From: Dromiciops gliroides
Lineage: Eukaryota; Chordata; Mammalia; Microbiotheria; Microbiotheriidae
Direction: 5' to 3'
NCBI RefSeq assembly: GCF_019393635.1
Contig: NC_057863.1
Location: forward strand, 645,276,660 to 645,340,659
Length of the DNA stretch: 64,000 bases
Made by a program: the position numbers and the translations under genes. This document shows, piece by piece, positions 10,560 through 20,599 of the stretch. Below the pieces are notes generated by a model. That model had not been told where the DNA came from and searched no databases. It saw only the letters and a program-made list of their open reading frames with translations. How positions within the stretch are numbered: the first letter of the stretch is position 1; every line of letters starts with the position of its first letter.

Positions 10560-11120
10560 CAGGAGAACCCACTCTCCAATTGAGTTTGAAGGACCTCCCC
10601 TTTTGGGGAAGGAAGAGTAAATGCTTGCTGAGGGGAGTGCACTTTCTTTCTGGAGGTGCAAGCTGCAGGAGCGGATAGGAAATTTTTTCTTGGTAGTTTG
10701 TCCTGTGGGCCCTGGCTGCATGGCTGTTACCCATTGAAGCTATGGACCCCAGGTGGTGAGTTAACAAAGGAGCCCTGCTCTTTTGAATTAGCTGAACTGG
10801 AAGTGAGTTTGGGGATTGTATAGACTTAGGTTAGATTTAGAGGGATTATCCATTTTTCTTTTTCCCTATTCCCTTGTCTTTGACTTTATTAATTTCACCT
10901 TTGCTGTGTATTTTATTCCCATTAATAAAACCTGATTAGTTTGTGGAAAAGAGGCTGTTAGGCTCCTTTCTTATTGGCCTGGGAGAAATATCTAAAAAGG
11001 CAGTTCAGAGGGGAGGGAGCTTTGGACCTAGAGGTCCCTCATTATTTTGGGGACCCCAGTATTATGGTGAGCCACCCAATTAACTCTCCCCATATTAAAT
11101 TTGGCCCCTACTATATATAT
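10560..11120 (+). mobile_element. Possible LTR-type repeat, unassigned
   Basis: Contains AATAAAACCTGATTAG followed by a U5-like stretch ending near GGGGACCCCAGTA, then a 50-bp segment repeated at 63815. The shape suggests an old LTR, but no paired copy or family was recognised. Confidence 0.3.
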
Positions 11121-11400
11121 ATAAATACACATAAATATCCACATTTAATTGTAGCCTTCAACAGGGGCGGCAGGAGGGAAATAAAGTAAAAAGTGCATAG
11201 CAGAGAACAAAAAAAAAAATCCTAGAAGGAAGAAAAGAAAAGCTGGGTAGCTTTGAAAACAATGTGTAATATTTATTATATAGATTTTCTTGAGTTGGAA
11301 ATTTACTGTTTTATATCATATATGTTCTGCTGTGTACATAGAAATGTTCTTTTTTTCTTTTCTCATTTTGTATTTAAGTTTAAAATTAATTTTAAAATTA
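11121..11400. other. No gene seen
   Basis: AT-rich sequence with no open frame of note and no repeat I can name. Confidence 0.4.
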
Positions 11401-11404
11401 CTAT

Positions 11405-11645
11405 ACATCTATATCTATATATAGTGTCTACTATATGCCAGGTACTGTGCTTTTATAAATATTACTTCATTTGATCCTCAAAACAACCTGGGAGGTAAGA
11501 ATTCTTGTTACAGTTGAGAAAATTGAGGTAAACAGAAGTTAAGTGATTTGCCCAGGTCACTGCTAGTAAGTATCTGAGACTGAATTTGAACTCAGGTCTT
11601 CCTGACTCCAGGTCCAGCACTCCATTCACCGCTGCACCTAGCTAC
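11405..11645 (+). mobile_element. MIR/Ther-type CORE-SINE
   Basis: Carries the CTACTATATGCCAGGTACTG, ACTTCATTTGATCCTCA and TTAAGTGATTTGCCCAGG landmarks in order, ending in a tRNA-like GCACCTAGCTAC. Clearly diverged, so old. Confidence 0.7.
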
Positions 11646-11737
11646 ATATGATAACTTGAGATGGAGAAAAGGTAAAGGGATATGGTTTTGTTTCAGTCTT
11701 TGCTTCTCAGTAAATATCCTTTGTAAAAGCTAACTGA

Positions 11738-11898
11738 GGGGGGTGGGTAGGTGGCACAGTGGATAAAGCACTGGCCCTGGATTCAGGAGTACCTGAGTTC
11801 AAATCCAGCCTCAGACACTTGACACTTACTAGCTGTGTGACCCTGGGCAAGTCACTTAACCCCCAGTGCCCCTCAAAAAACCAAAAAAAAAAAAAAAA
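11738..11898 (+). mobile_element. tRNA-derived SINE, forward
   Basis: TTGACACTT variant with CCCAGTGCCCC 3' end and an A-rich tail. Flanks AAAAGCTAAC and AAAAGCTGAC suggest a decayed target duplication. Confidence 0.9.
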
Positions 11899-12149
11899 AG
11901 CTGACATTAATCAGTTAATTGATAATGGGGAAATATCAACTAGTTACATGATATTAAGGGGAACACACCTGATGGGGGCTCATAAGCAATTTTATTAGAA
12001 GCCAACTCTTCAAGGTTACTTATGCCTAGAATCAGGAAAGAAGTAGTAGCCACACTGCCTTGCCAGTACACCTAGAGTTGAGAAAGTGAGCCCAAAACTA
12101 AGCATAGCATAGATAACTTTTTTGGTTATTTTTTCCATTTCTATTGCTA

Positions 12150-12560
12150 TCTTCTCCCTACTCCCTCCCAGAAGGTTCATTTCCTTATCAGTCTTTTGAA
12201 GTCAGCATCTGTCCCGGCTTTGGTCAGAGTTCCGAGGTCTTTCAGAACTCTCTTCCCATGAACTCCTCTTCTGGGTTTTATGTAATTTGTTCTCTCGACT
12301 GCTCACGTCTCAATCTGTCATATTCCTCATTTTTTATAGTGCAATTAAGTCCTATTGTAGTCCTTCAGCATGACTGGTTCAGCTGTTCCCCAATTGGTAT
12401 TTGCCTAGTTTGTTACCAGTTCTTTGCTACAACAAAAATTGCTAACATACAGGAATATTTATGTTTTTGTACATGTAGGCCCTTTTCTTCTGACCTTGAC
12501 CTCACTGGGTATGTGCAGTTTGGCAACATTTTGCAGACCCCTCATTTTTATTGATTTATT
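12150..12560 (-). mobile_element. L1 3' part, reverse
   Basis: TTCCCCAATTGGTATTTGCC, TTCTTTGCTACAAC and ATTTATGTTTTTGTACATGT are the reverse of the L1 ORF2 C-terminal landmarks seen near 34430-34520. Confidence 0.6.
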
Positions 12561-12569
12561 TTAATTTAT

Positions 12570-12715
12570 TTGGGGGGGGGGCAGGGCAATGAGGGTTAAA
12601 TAACTTTCCCAGGGTCACATAGCCAGTAAGTGTCAAGTGTCTGAGGTTGGATTTGAACTCAGGTCCTCCTGAATCCAGGGCCGGTGCTTTATCCATTGTG
12701 CCACCTACCACCCTC
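12570..12715 (-). mobile_element. tRNA-derived SINE, reverse
   Basis: Target duplication CAGACCCCTCA on both sides. The head carries a changed GCCACCTACCACCC end. Confidence 0.9.
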
Positions 12716-12814
12716 CAGACCCCTCACTTTATGGAAAACTGAGAGGTGATGGGGATTTGCCTAAGGTCACTTACTTCATAAGCTGTAGAGGCAAGATTTA
12801 AACGAAGCTCCTCC

Positions 12815-12816
<2 letters not shown>

Positions 12817-12850
<34 letters not shown>
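12817..12850. repeat. (TA)n microsatellite at a SINE tail
   Basis: About 16 TA units sit where the next SINE should have its poly-T, so the repeat probably grew from the insertion junction. Confidence 0.85.
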
Positions 12851-12852
<2 letters not shown>

Positions 12853-12986
12853 CGGGGCAATGGGGGTTAAGTGACTTGCCCAGGGTCACACAGCTAGTAA
12901 GTGTCAAGTGTCTGAGGCCGGATTTGAACTCAGGTCCTCCTGAATCCAGGGCCGGTGCTTTATCCACTGCGCCACCTAGCCGCCCC
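12851..12986 (-). mobile_element. tRNA-derived SINE, reverse
   Basis: Target duplication CTCCTCCTTAAT at both ends. Its tail is the TA repeat. It lies only 11 bp beyond the C5AR2 stop codon, so it forms part of that gene's 3' UTR. Confidence 0.92.
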
Positions 12987-12997
12987 TCCTCCTTAAT

Positions 12998-14023
12998 CTA
13001 AACCATCTCTGAGACTAGTGCTTCGCTAGTAGACTTGCTACTTTTGGGCCCATCAGCATCCTCCTCTTCCGTGTCCTCACCCAGAGCCAGGCGGCAGGCA
13101 GCCCATAGGGACCTCTGGATCCGAGCCCGGCCTAAGAACAGGAACAAGGTGGGGTTGAGACAGCTATTGGCCAAGGCTAAGCCTATCACGAGGGGCTCGG
13201 CCTGGAGAGCTCGGGCCAGGAGTGCTGAGTGAGGGACTGCAATGGCTACCACCAGCCCTACCACGTGATAAGGCGTCCAACAGAGGAAGAAGCCAATCAC
13301 AACCAAGGTCAACAGGCGCAGGATCTGGGGCTTTGGCCGCCCTCTCAGGTGAAACAGCAGGACTCCGTGGCAGCCAGCCACAACCCCCAGTGGCCCAAGA
13401 AAGCCCCCAGTGAAACGGATGCCGACCACAGCCCCTTCGACCTCACGGGACCCACCATAATCCACTACGCACTCATATCGTTCTGGGAAGTATTCCTGGT
13501 GAAGTCGGCGGGTCCGCACTGAGGGGAGAGTGAGCAGTAATGCCAGCACCCAGGCAACTCCACAGCCTGTCCACACCGGCCATAAACGGTCCTGGGCCCC
13601 ACTCGGTCGAAGCACAGCCAGACATCGGCCAATGCTGGCACCGGCCAAGAGCAAGACGCTGGCGTACATGTTGAGCAGAATGGCCGAGGGCAGAAGGCGG
13701 CAGGCAGCGGAGCCGAAGGGCCAGTTGCCTTGATCGATGATCGGCACAGCCATGAGGGGCAGGGACAGGCAGCAGAGCAAGTCGGCGATGGCCAAGTTCA
13801 AGAACCAGATGGAGGGAGCAGACCGACCCGCTGTGGCCCCAGTCACCCAGGCCACGATCCCATTTCCTGGAACACCCACTAGGAAAACTGCAGCATAAAG
13901 AAGCAGCGGAGCGATCTGAAGAGGGTCCACAGATTCACAAGAGCCACCCGGCTCACAGTCTACACGCAGGTCAGGACCCAGGCTGTAATCCGCATAGTCA
14001 TAGTTTATTGAAGAGTTCTCCAT
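12998..14023 (-). CDS. C5AR2: C5a anaphylatoxin receptor 2 (C5L2)
   Basis: A 341-residue seven-helix receptor close to the usual 337 residues. It binds C5a and C5a-desArg and acts mainly as a non-G-protein or arrestin-biased receptor. The N-terminus MENSSINYDYADYS matches the start of known C5AR2, with acidic tyrosines for ligand binding and an N-glycosylation site at Asn3. Helices run at about 39-62, 72-95, 107-130, 152-170, 198-223, 236-262 and 274-297, with the Cys108-Cys185 disulfide pair. The DRY motif is replaced by IGR (131-133), NPxxY reads NPTLF (290-294), and the third inner loop is very short, all hallmarks of this receptor. The start at 14023 has G at -3 and +4; an in-frame ATG at 14032 is weaker. 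A good acceptor (CTTCCCCAG) at 14054 marks the exon start. It lies downstream of C5AR1 in the same direction, as in human. Confidence 0.95.
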   Translation of the reverse strand: MENSSINYDYADYSLGPDLRVDCEPGGSCESVDPLQIAPLLLYAAVFLVGVPGNGIVAWVTGATAGRSAPSIWFLNLAIADLLCCLSLPLMAVPIIDQGNWPFGSAACRLLPSAILLNMYASVLLLAGASIGRCLAVLRPSGAQDRLWPVWTGCGVAWVLALLLTLPSVRTRRLHQEYFPERYECVVDYGGSREVEGAVVGIRFTGGFLGPLGVVAGCHGVLLFHLRGRPKPQILRLLTLVVIGFFLCWTPYHVVGLVVAIAVPHSALLARALQAEPLVIGLALANSCLNPTLFLFLGRARIQRSLWAACRLALGEDTEEEDADGPKSSKSTSEALVSEMV

Positions 14024-14053
14024 TTCAGTCATGTGCACAGCATCCGAGGGTCC
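14024..14053 (-). other. C5AR2: C5AR2 5' UTR piece of the coding exon
   Basis: The exon begins at 14053 after a CTTCCCCAG acceptor. It contains a short upstream ATGCTGTGCACATGA frame that overlaps the main start region and could lower initiation. The first, non-coding exon was not located upstream. Confidence 0.6.
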
Positions 14054-14239
14054 CTGGGGAAGGAGATGAAAACCACGTGCAGGCTCCTTTAGAGACCAGA
14101 AGACAGGGTGCTGCATTGGGAATCTACTAGAATCACAGAAACTTAGATGTAGATGGTCCTTATAGATCACCTAATCTGATTACCTCTGTGGTAGATGAAT
14201 TCCCTCCGAATCCTCCCTATTAAGGGCAATCTGGCCTTA

Positions 14240-14455
14240 GATGAAGACATAGAAAATGAACAAATTCGTGAAGCTGGGAGGAAAAATAAGAACACGGTAC
14301 CAAGAGCGTGGCACCACTGAAATGTCTCCCTCACAGACTGTCACATGTAAGGCCCTCATTTTACAGAGGAAAAAACTGGAGTCCGATGAAAAGAAAGGGA
14401 GTTGTCCAAGATCATTCAGGCACAGAACCAGAATCCCCCCAAAATCTTACTGAGC
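14240..14455 (+). mobile_element. Old MIR-type SINE
   Basis: ATTTTACAGAGGAAAAAACTG, GAGTTGTCCAAGATCA and CAGAACCAGAATCC follow the MIR order but are strongly diverged. Confidence 0.5.
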
Positions 14456-14574
14456 CAATGAGACCAAGACCAAACGTAACCAAGGAAGTAGCATCTAGTG
14501 AGCACTGGGTCTGACCCTGAATGTGAAAGCCTGTTCTTGGGTTCCCAAGGCAGGATAGCAGAGAGGCATCTGAA

Positions 14575-14730
14575 CAGCTACTGTGTGAAAAAGACCCGGG
14601 AGTCTTAGTGGAACCATAATGTAGAAAGGAGCAAGCAGTGTGGTGTCATAGGCAAAAAGGTTAGCGTAATCTTGGGTTGCCTTAATTGAGACAGAGTTTC
14701 ATTTTGAGAGGCTTCATGATGAAACATACC
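14575..14730 (+). mobile_element. CR1/L3-like LINE coding fragment
   Basis: Reads as a decayed version of the CR1 ORF2 end (KDLGV..VD...NMxQQCD...KKANAILG): GTGTGAAAAAGACCCGGGAG, then CAAGCAGTGTGGTGTCAT and AAAAAGGTTAGCGTAATCTT. Confidence 0.5.
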
Positions 14731-15790
14731 ACACACCTCCTGATGGAGAGGTGATGGATTCAGGGTAAAGACAGACGTATGTAGATTTAGAGACATGGCC
14801 AGTACAGGAATTTGTCTTGCATTGTTGGTAACAGATTCTGGTCTTTTTGCTTTCTCAGTAAGGAGTAGGGTGGAAGAGGAGGGAGAAACAGGAAAGATTT
14901 GGGCAGAAGGTGGGGCGCAGAGGAGAGAAAAGCAGAAGGAAGTCCTGAGAGATTTCAACATTCCATTTCCCTTCCCCCTCCCCCAGCCCTTCACTGTAAT
15001 GCCAGGTCAGCCTTACCACTTCCTAGGACAGCGGAATGTTCAGCAAAGCGCTTAGAATTCAAGGGGAATGGGGCTGCTCCCCTCTGGGCCACCCTCCACA
15101 GTGCTGAGTCTACACATGCTCATTCACACATTCTCCACCCCACTGGAAGGGCTGCAAGATGACAACAACTTGCTGACCAGTGCCAGCCAGGGTGTGGTTG
15201 CCCCTTTGCTTCCCCATGAGTCACCCATCCTCTAACCACTGGGGAACAGGAAAAGGGCTTGGCAGGCAGCCGGGACAGGCAAAAGCACCAGAAAGATTCA
15301 GAGCCTTTCTCTCCTAGGCCTACCCACTCTGGTCTCAGACCCTGTTCATGCCCCTAAGCTTGGCACTGGAGACCTCCAGAGCCCAGGCCCAGGGAGTCTC
15401 TCTACTCTGCCTCTTAGCTCCCCTTGGCCTTCCCAGTTTTGGGGGCTCAGCTGGGAGTCACCTTTGCCCACGGGCCCAGGACCCCCTCCCACTGGTACTC
15501 CCTCAGCTTCAATATTTGCCTGGCACACCAGGCCTGCAGCACTGCCCTAGAGGCAAATCGAGGGCTCTTTCTCTTTCCCTCCCTCCTTCTGCCCAGGACT
15601 CAGAGAGGACTACTTCTCCTTGTAGCTGACTCAGAAGCCATCCCAGCACCCAGGGCCCTCTCCCCCTCAGAACTCCTCCAAGGCTGACTTTCTGGCTGAA
15701 ACCCTTGTCAACATACTTTGTCCAGAGCTTATCTCCCCAAGGACACAGACCATTTATCAAGCCCTGTATTCCTCACCATCCTGGCCAATG
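14731..15790. other. C5AR2 upstream region, no gene assigned
   Basis: Mostly unique, GC-moderate sequence between the two receptor genes. The first C5AR2 exon and promoter probably lie here or further right, but I see no decisive signal. Open frames on both strands have no recognisable content. Confidence 0.4.
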
Positions 15791-15799
15791 TAATGTTTG

Positions 15800-16000
15800 T
15801 TGAGCAAAGGAATGATACCTTGGCTGTATGCCTCTTTGGCTCTGCCCCCAACTCCCTGTGTGACCTCTGGAAAGTGGCTCCCCTCCTCCGCGCCTCAGGT
15901 TCTCTCCCTCAGTGGAGTGCTTTCTAAGGCCCCTCCTAGCTCTTGACACTCCACATTCACCAAATCACAGAATCTTACAGTTGGACAGGACCTGAAAGGA
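15800..16000 (+). mobile_element. MIR-type SINE fragment
   Basis: GTGTGACCTCTGGAAAGTG, CCTCAGGTTCTCTCCCTCAG and AGGCCCCTCCTAGCTCTTGA show the MIR layout. A second piece, CAGAATCTTACAGTTGGA, follows. Confidence 0.55.
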
Positions 16001-16245
16001 ATCCCCCCACTGTAACATCCGCACCCCATAGCCATCCATCATCTGCTTGCAGCAGAGGGAATCTACCATCTCTGGAGACATCCTGTCTGGGGACAGACCT
16101 AACCCTTTAGTTTTTCCTGACACCAAGCATACACTTATTTCCTGCTGCTATTTCTGAGATCAGCTTTAGCATTCTATGTTTTATATGTATGTATATAGAG
16201 AGAGAGACACACACACACACATATGTATGTATATCTATCTATATC

Positions 16246-16246
16246 C

Positions 16247-16321
<75 letters not shown>
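16246..16321. repeat. (ATCT)n microsatellite
   Basis: About 19 uninterrupted CTAT units preceded by a short (CA)n and TATG run. Likely to vary in length between individuals. Confidence 0.95.
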
Positions 16322-16322
<1 letters not shown>

Positions 16323-16335
16323 GTGGCTGAGCTTC

Positions 16336-16486
16336 TTTTTTTTTTTTTTTTGGTGGGCCAATGAGGGTTACGTGACTTGCCCAGGGTCACACAGCTAGTA
16401 AGTGTCAAGTGTCTGAGGTCAGATTTGAATTCAGGTCCTCCTCAATCCAGGGCCAATGCTCTATCTGCTGTGCCACCTAGCTGCCC
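16336..16486 (-). mobile_element. tRNA-derived SINE, reverse
   Basis: Target duplication TGGCTGAGCTTCTT on both sides, poly-T of 17. Confidence 0.93.
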
Positions 16487-16611
16487 TCTATGGCTGAGCT
16501 TCTTAACTTGGACTCTGTGGGTTGATTTCAGGGGGTCCTTGAAAAAATCATCTACTTATTTTTACTCACCTTGAATGGAAATTGAGTGTTTCCATCTCTA
16601 ATGTATTTTGC

Positions 16612-16750
16612 AGGCGGCAGGGTAATGGGGGTTATGTGACTTGCCCAGGGTCACACAGCTAGTATGTGTCAAGTGTCTGAGACCAGATTTGAACTCAGGT
16701 CTTCCTGAATCCATGTCCAGTGCTTTATTCACTGTGCCACCTAGCAGCCC
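16612..16750 (-). mobile_element. tRNA-derived SINE, reverse
   Basis: Target duplication TCTCTAATGTATTTT. The tail is GCAGGCGGCAGGG rather than poly-T. Confidence 0.9.
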
Positions 16751-16783
16751 TCTCTAATGTATTTTTTAAAAGATTATGAGAAG

Positions 16784-16932
16784 GGGCAGCTAGGTGGTGC
16801 AGTGGATAGAGCACTGGCCCTGGAGTCAGGAGTACCTGAGTTCAAATCCAGTCTCAGATACTTAATACTTAACTAGCTGTGTGACCCTGGGCAAGTCACT
16901 TAACCCCAATTGCCTCACTAAAAACAAAAAAA
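16784..16932 (+). mobile_element. tRNA-derived SINE, forward
   Basis: GGAGTCAGGAGTACC, TTAATACTT and AATTGCCTCACT. Target duplication AAAGATTATGAGAAGG. It lies 33 bp from the opposite-facing copy at 16612. Confidence 0.93.
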
Positions 16933-17119
16933 AAGATTATGAGAAGGCATCCACTGACCTCACCAGGGTCCCAATGGGGTAAATGGCAGAAGAAAGGATT
17001 ATACCCCCTATTATAAGATCCCTTCCAGCTCTGACAAAGGGCCTTGTGGATGTCAGCACATAATAAGTGTTGGCTGTCAGGTGATTCAGGGGAAGCTACA
17101 GGTGGGAAAGAATTCAATG

Positions 17120-17300
17120 CAAAATGTGTGGCAGTTGAGCTACAGAGAACCCATGTTCAAAGCCCAGCCCTGACACCTACTAGCCCAACGACCCCAGGCA
17201 GGCACTTAACCTCCCTCCATCCAGCCTCAAGCTCCTCTAAAATGAAGGGGTAGGTGGCCCTGAGACCCCTCCCAGCTTTAAATCTATGGTCCTGTGAATC
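17120..17300 (+). mobile_element. MIR-type SINE
   Basis: AGCTACAGAGAACCCATGTTC, CAGGCAGGCACTTAACC, then CTCTAAAATGAAGGGG and CCCAGCTTTAAATCTATGGT in order. Confidence 0.6.
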
Positions 17301-17345
17301 AATGTTCATGGTTCCTCTAAAAGCCCATGTCTTATTTCTTTTTTT

Positions 17346-17531
17346 TGTTTTGTTTTGTTTTGTTTTGTTTTGTTTTGTTTTGTTTTGTTTTGTTTTGCAG
17401 GGCAATGGGGGTTAAGTGACTTGCCCAGGTTCACACAGCCAGTAAGTGTCAAGTGTCTGAGGCCGGATCTGAACTCAGGTACTCCTGAATCCAGGGCCAG
17501 TGCTCCATCCACTGCGCCACCTAGATGCCCC
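17346..17531 (-). mobile_element. tRNA-derived SINE, reverse, with TTTTG tail
   Basis: The usual poly-T is replaced by about ten TTTTG units (17347-17396). Target duplication CCCATGTCTTATTTC at both ends shows the pentamer repeat belongs to the insert. Confidence 0.93.
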
Positions 17532-17790
17532 CATGTCTTATTTCAAAGGCCTTTAATCAACCCAAAGTCTTAAGATTCTAAGAGACACTGGGACCTTGGG
17601 GTGTTACCTCTTCCCTAGAGGCTTTCTGGATCAAGAGGAGAAACTGGAGATGGGAATGAGAGGACAATGAGGGCCTTATAAGGCAGGAGAAAGATTAATC
17701 CTGAAAACCCAGGAGCTGAAGTGGGCAAGAAGCAGAGACAAACTTGGCCCAGATCAAATGAAACCTGGGGTGGACCAAGAGACAGGGACC

Positions 17791-17938
17791 TGGGGCAGCT
17801 AGATGGTGCAATGGAAAAAGCACTGGCCCTGGAGTCAGGAGGACCTGAGTTCAAATCCAGCCTCAGACACTTAACACTTACTAGCTGTGTGACCCTAGGC
17901 AAGTCACTTAACCCCAATTGCCTCACTAAAAAAAAAAA
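17791..17938 (+). mobile_element. tRNA-derived SINE, forward
   Basis: Target duplication GAGACAGGGACC on both sides, A-tail with GA repeats. Confidence 0.93.
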
Positions 17939-18345
17939 GAGAGAGAGACAGGGACCCCATGTTCCAAGTTCTCCCAGTCTGCAAGGTGAAGACACCAAGG
18001 TGATGACAGGATCTCAGAAATGGGGTGTGGGAAAGGACCCCAGCAGCCCCATTATCTGGCTGATTTTTGTTATACTCACAAGTCCTCTAAGATACCCCCC
18101 CACCATCTCCCCCCCCCCCCAGTATACTATTGTCCAACTGGGCCTCCTCCATAAAACGATTCAATTCACATCTCTGAATCCTAGCGAGGGAACAGAAAAG
18201 GGTGGGTGAGTCCAGAAAGCCTTTATAGAAGAGGCTGTTAAGGACTGGAAGGAGAGAAGTTTGGGAGTTGGCCCTTCAACTTATTTTCCTTTCTTGAAAA
18301 GCTTCCCTCCCTACCCCTGCCCCCCAGTCACTTCTATTTTCTTTC

Positions 18346-18509
18346 TTTTTTTTTTTAATTAATTTATTTTTTGTACAGGTCAATAAGGGTTAAGTGACTT
18401 GCCCAGGGTCACACAGCTAGTAAGTGTGAAGTGTCTGAGGCCAGATTTGAACTCAGGTCCTTCTGAATCCAGGGCCAGTGCTTTATCCACTGTACCACCT
18501 AGCTGCCCC
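18346..18509 (-). mobile_element. tRNA-derived SINE, reverse, first of three in tandem
   Basis: Between two copies of CACTTCTATTTTCTTTC (18329 and 18510). It differs from the next two copies at several places, so it is a separate lineage. Confidence 0.92.
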
Positions 18510-18526
18510 CACTTCTATTTTCTTTC

Positions 18527-18687
18527 TTTCTTTCTTTCTTTCTTTTTTTTTGGAGAGGCAATTGGGGTTAAGTGACTTGCCCAGGGTCACACAGCTAGTA
18601 AGTGTCAAGGGTCTGAGGCCGGATTTGAACTCAGGTCCTCCTGACTCCAGGGCCAGTGCTTTATCCACTGTGCCACCTAGCTGCCCC
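18527..18687 (-). mobile_element. tRNA-derived SINE, reverse, second in tandem
   Basis: Flanked by the same 17-bp sequence at 18510 and 18688. Shares the rare AAGGGTCTGAGG variant with the third copy. Confidence 0.92.
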
Positions 18688-18704
18688 CACTTCTATTTTC
18701 TTTC

Positions 18705-18865
18705 TTTCTTGCTTGCTTTCTTTCTTTTTGGAGAGGCAATTGGGGTTAAGTGACTTGCCCAGGGTCACACAGCTAGTAAGTGTCAAGGGTCTGAGGCTGG
18801 ATTTGAACTCAGGTCCTCCTGACTCCAGGGCCAGTGCTTTATCCACTGTGCTACCTAGCTGCCCC
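18705..18865 (-). mobile_element. tRNA-derived SINE, reverse, third in tandem
   Basis: Almost identical to the second copy and spaced exactly 178 bp from it, so the pair arose by tandem duplication of SINE plus flank. The last flank copy is CACTTCTATTTTCTT at 18866. Confidence 0.92.
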
Positions 18866-19074
18866 CACTTCTATTTTCTTAAAGCACTGATCCAGCAAAA
18901 TGAAATTTGGAAAACCTTGACCCAGCTGGGATTGAGTTTGGTGACCGGTGACATCCCCGGAGACCCCAGCACGGCAGATTCCCTGAGGGATCTGGGTAGG
19001 GTTAGACAACATCCAGAGCCAGCTGGCACGCTAGACAGAGTTCACCCAAACTCCCATTCAATTCCAACCAATTC

Positions 19075-19514
19075 AGATTCTCAATAGTTTATTGAAACAA
19101 GATGGGGGAGGTTCAAGAGCTTCTCGGGGTGGGGGTGTGATTCAGGCAGGTTTCTTGGAGAATGAGGGAAGGCACCAGAGAAGCTCAGAAGTGGGGCCCC
19201 CAGGGGGCTGAAGACATTCAGAGATGGCCTCCAAGATGGAGTAGAGGTTAGACTGGGGTCTGACAAGGAGGTCATAGAGGACTCTGGGGAGAGATAGGCA
19301 GCCTGTTTATTAATCCCATGTGGCAGGCACCATGACAAAGGCAGTTTCTGCCCTCAGGTAGCTCACAATCCAACCAGAGGCTAGGGGAAGCCGGTGGTTT
19401 AGCAGAGGAGGAAGTCCACAGGCTAAGCCTGAGCAATCCTCCAGAGAGAGGAGGCAGAGGACCCTTCTGAGCTTGCCACCCACTGCCCACTCAGAGGGGG
19501 GCCACGGGTCCTTT
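19075..19514 (-). other. C5AR1: C5AR1 3' UTR with poly(A) signal
   Basis: From the stop codon the transcript runs through unique sequence to TTTATT at 19088-19093, which is AATAAA on the minus strand. Confidence 0.7.
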
Positions 19515-20527
19515 TCACACCTGCTCCTCGGGGAGCGTGGTAGATCCCACTGTGGACTGGGTGAAGGACTTGCTGTCTCGTCCTACAGAGTCCTCGGCCA
19601 GTGCATTCCGCAGCTTGGCGCATAGGGAATGCCTCTCCATGCGACTCTTGATGCCGTGGCCGGCCACCACATAGATGATAGGATTGATGCAACTGTTAAC
19701 ATAAGCCAACGCGATGGTAAAGCTGTCTATATTCTCTATCTGGAAGTAGAAGGCGGAGTTCCGAGGGATGAGGACCTTCAGGACGCCCACAATGTGATAG
19801 GGGGTCCAGCAGATGAAGAAACCCACCACCACAGCTATAACCACCTTGACGGTCTTGCGGGAGCGAGTCGCCTCCCGGCGCCAAAGACGGCTGAGCAGAA
19901 GGTTGTAGCAAATGGAGATGATGACAAGGGGGCACAGGAAGGCAAATAGGAAGCGAGAGAAGGTCACTATTAACTCGACAGTTTCCCCATTATAGTCCAC
20001 CCCGCAAGACCAACTGTGTGGGAAGTGCTGCTCCATCAGTTGGCGAAAGATCAGGGAAGGGATGGTGAGTAAGAAGGCCCCAATCCAGGCCCCGGCACAG
20101 GCATACCAGGCCATGCACACGCTCCGGTGGTTCTGACACCAGATGGGCTCCGTGACCAATATATAGCGGTCAATGCTGATGACCGTGAGCAGAAGGACAC
20201 TGGCATACATGTTGAAGAGGATGACGGAGGGCAGGAAGTGGCACGCGGCGTGGCTGAAGGGCCAATCCCCATGCCGGATGACAGGGACGGCCAACAGCGG
20301 GAGCACCAGGCAACAGAACAGGTCGGCCACGGCCAAGTTCAGAAACCAGATGCTGTTCACCATCTTGTGGGTCTCAATCCCTGTCACCCAGAGCACAACC
20401 ATGTTGCCCGGCACACCCACAAGGAAGACCATGGAAAAGATCAGGAGGGAGATGACTTCGGAAGCTGTATATTCCCTGACCCCATCCACGGGGTAACCAC
20501 TGGTCCAGTTTTCATAATCCGGGTAGT
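19515..20527 (-). CDS. C5AR1: C5a anaphylatoxin receptor 1, main coding exon
   Basis: Encodes a seven-helix receptor for complement C5a on myeloid cells, coupling to Gi. The exon starts after a strong acceptor (TTTGTTTCCCACAG) at 20528 and opens with the second and third bases of a codon. The N-terminal methionine therefore comes from a separate upstream exon, as in other mammals, where exon 1 holds little more than the start codon. It begins DYPDYENW, with acidic, probably sulfated tyrosines and an NWT glycosylation site. If exon 1 gives Met plus one base, DRY is at about 121-123, the disulfide cysteines at about 97 and 176, and NPIIY at about 283-287. The tail is rich in Ser/Thr (KSFTQSTVGSTT), where receptor kinases act. 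Total near 338 residues against 350 in human. An ATG at 20570 keeps the frame open but lies in the intron. Confidence 0.95.
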
Positions 20528-20599
20528 CTGTGGGAAACAAAGTGCCTAGGAGGGACCAAACATTGAACATAAGACGTTAGTAATGGTAGCTAGCATCTT

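Noticed and set aside
14024-14170. N-terminal extension of C5AR2 by 49 residues
   Set aside because: It crosses an intron acceptor at 14054 and has no match to the known receptor start; MENSS fits the family.
16208-16321. Possible CRISPR-like array
   Set aside because: The repeat unit is a plain tetranucleotide with no spacers, and the genome is animal.
20528-20570. Extra 14 residues at the N-terminus of C5AR1 (MFNVWSLLGT...)
   Set aside because: A strong splice acceptor lies between this ATG and the conserved DYPDYENW, and C5AR1 normally takes its Met from a separate exon.
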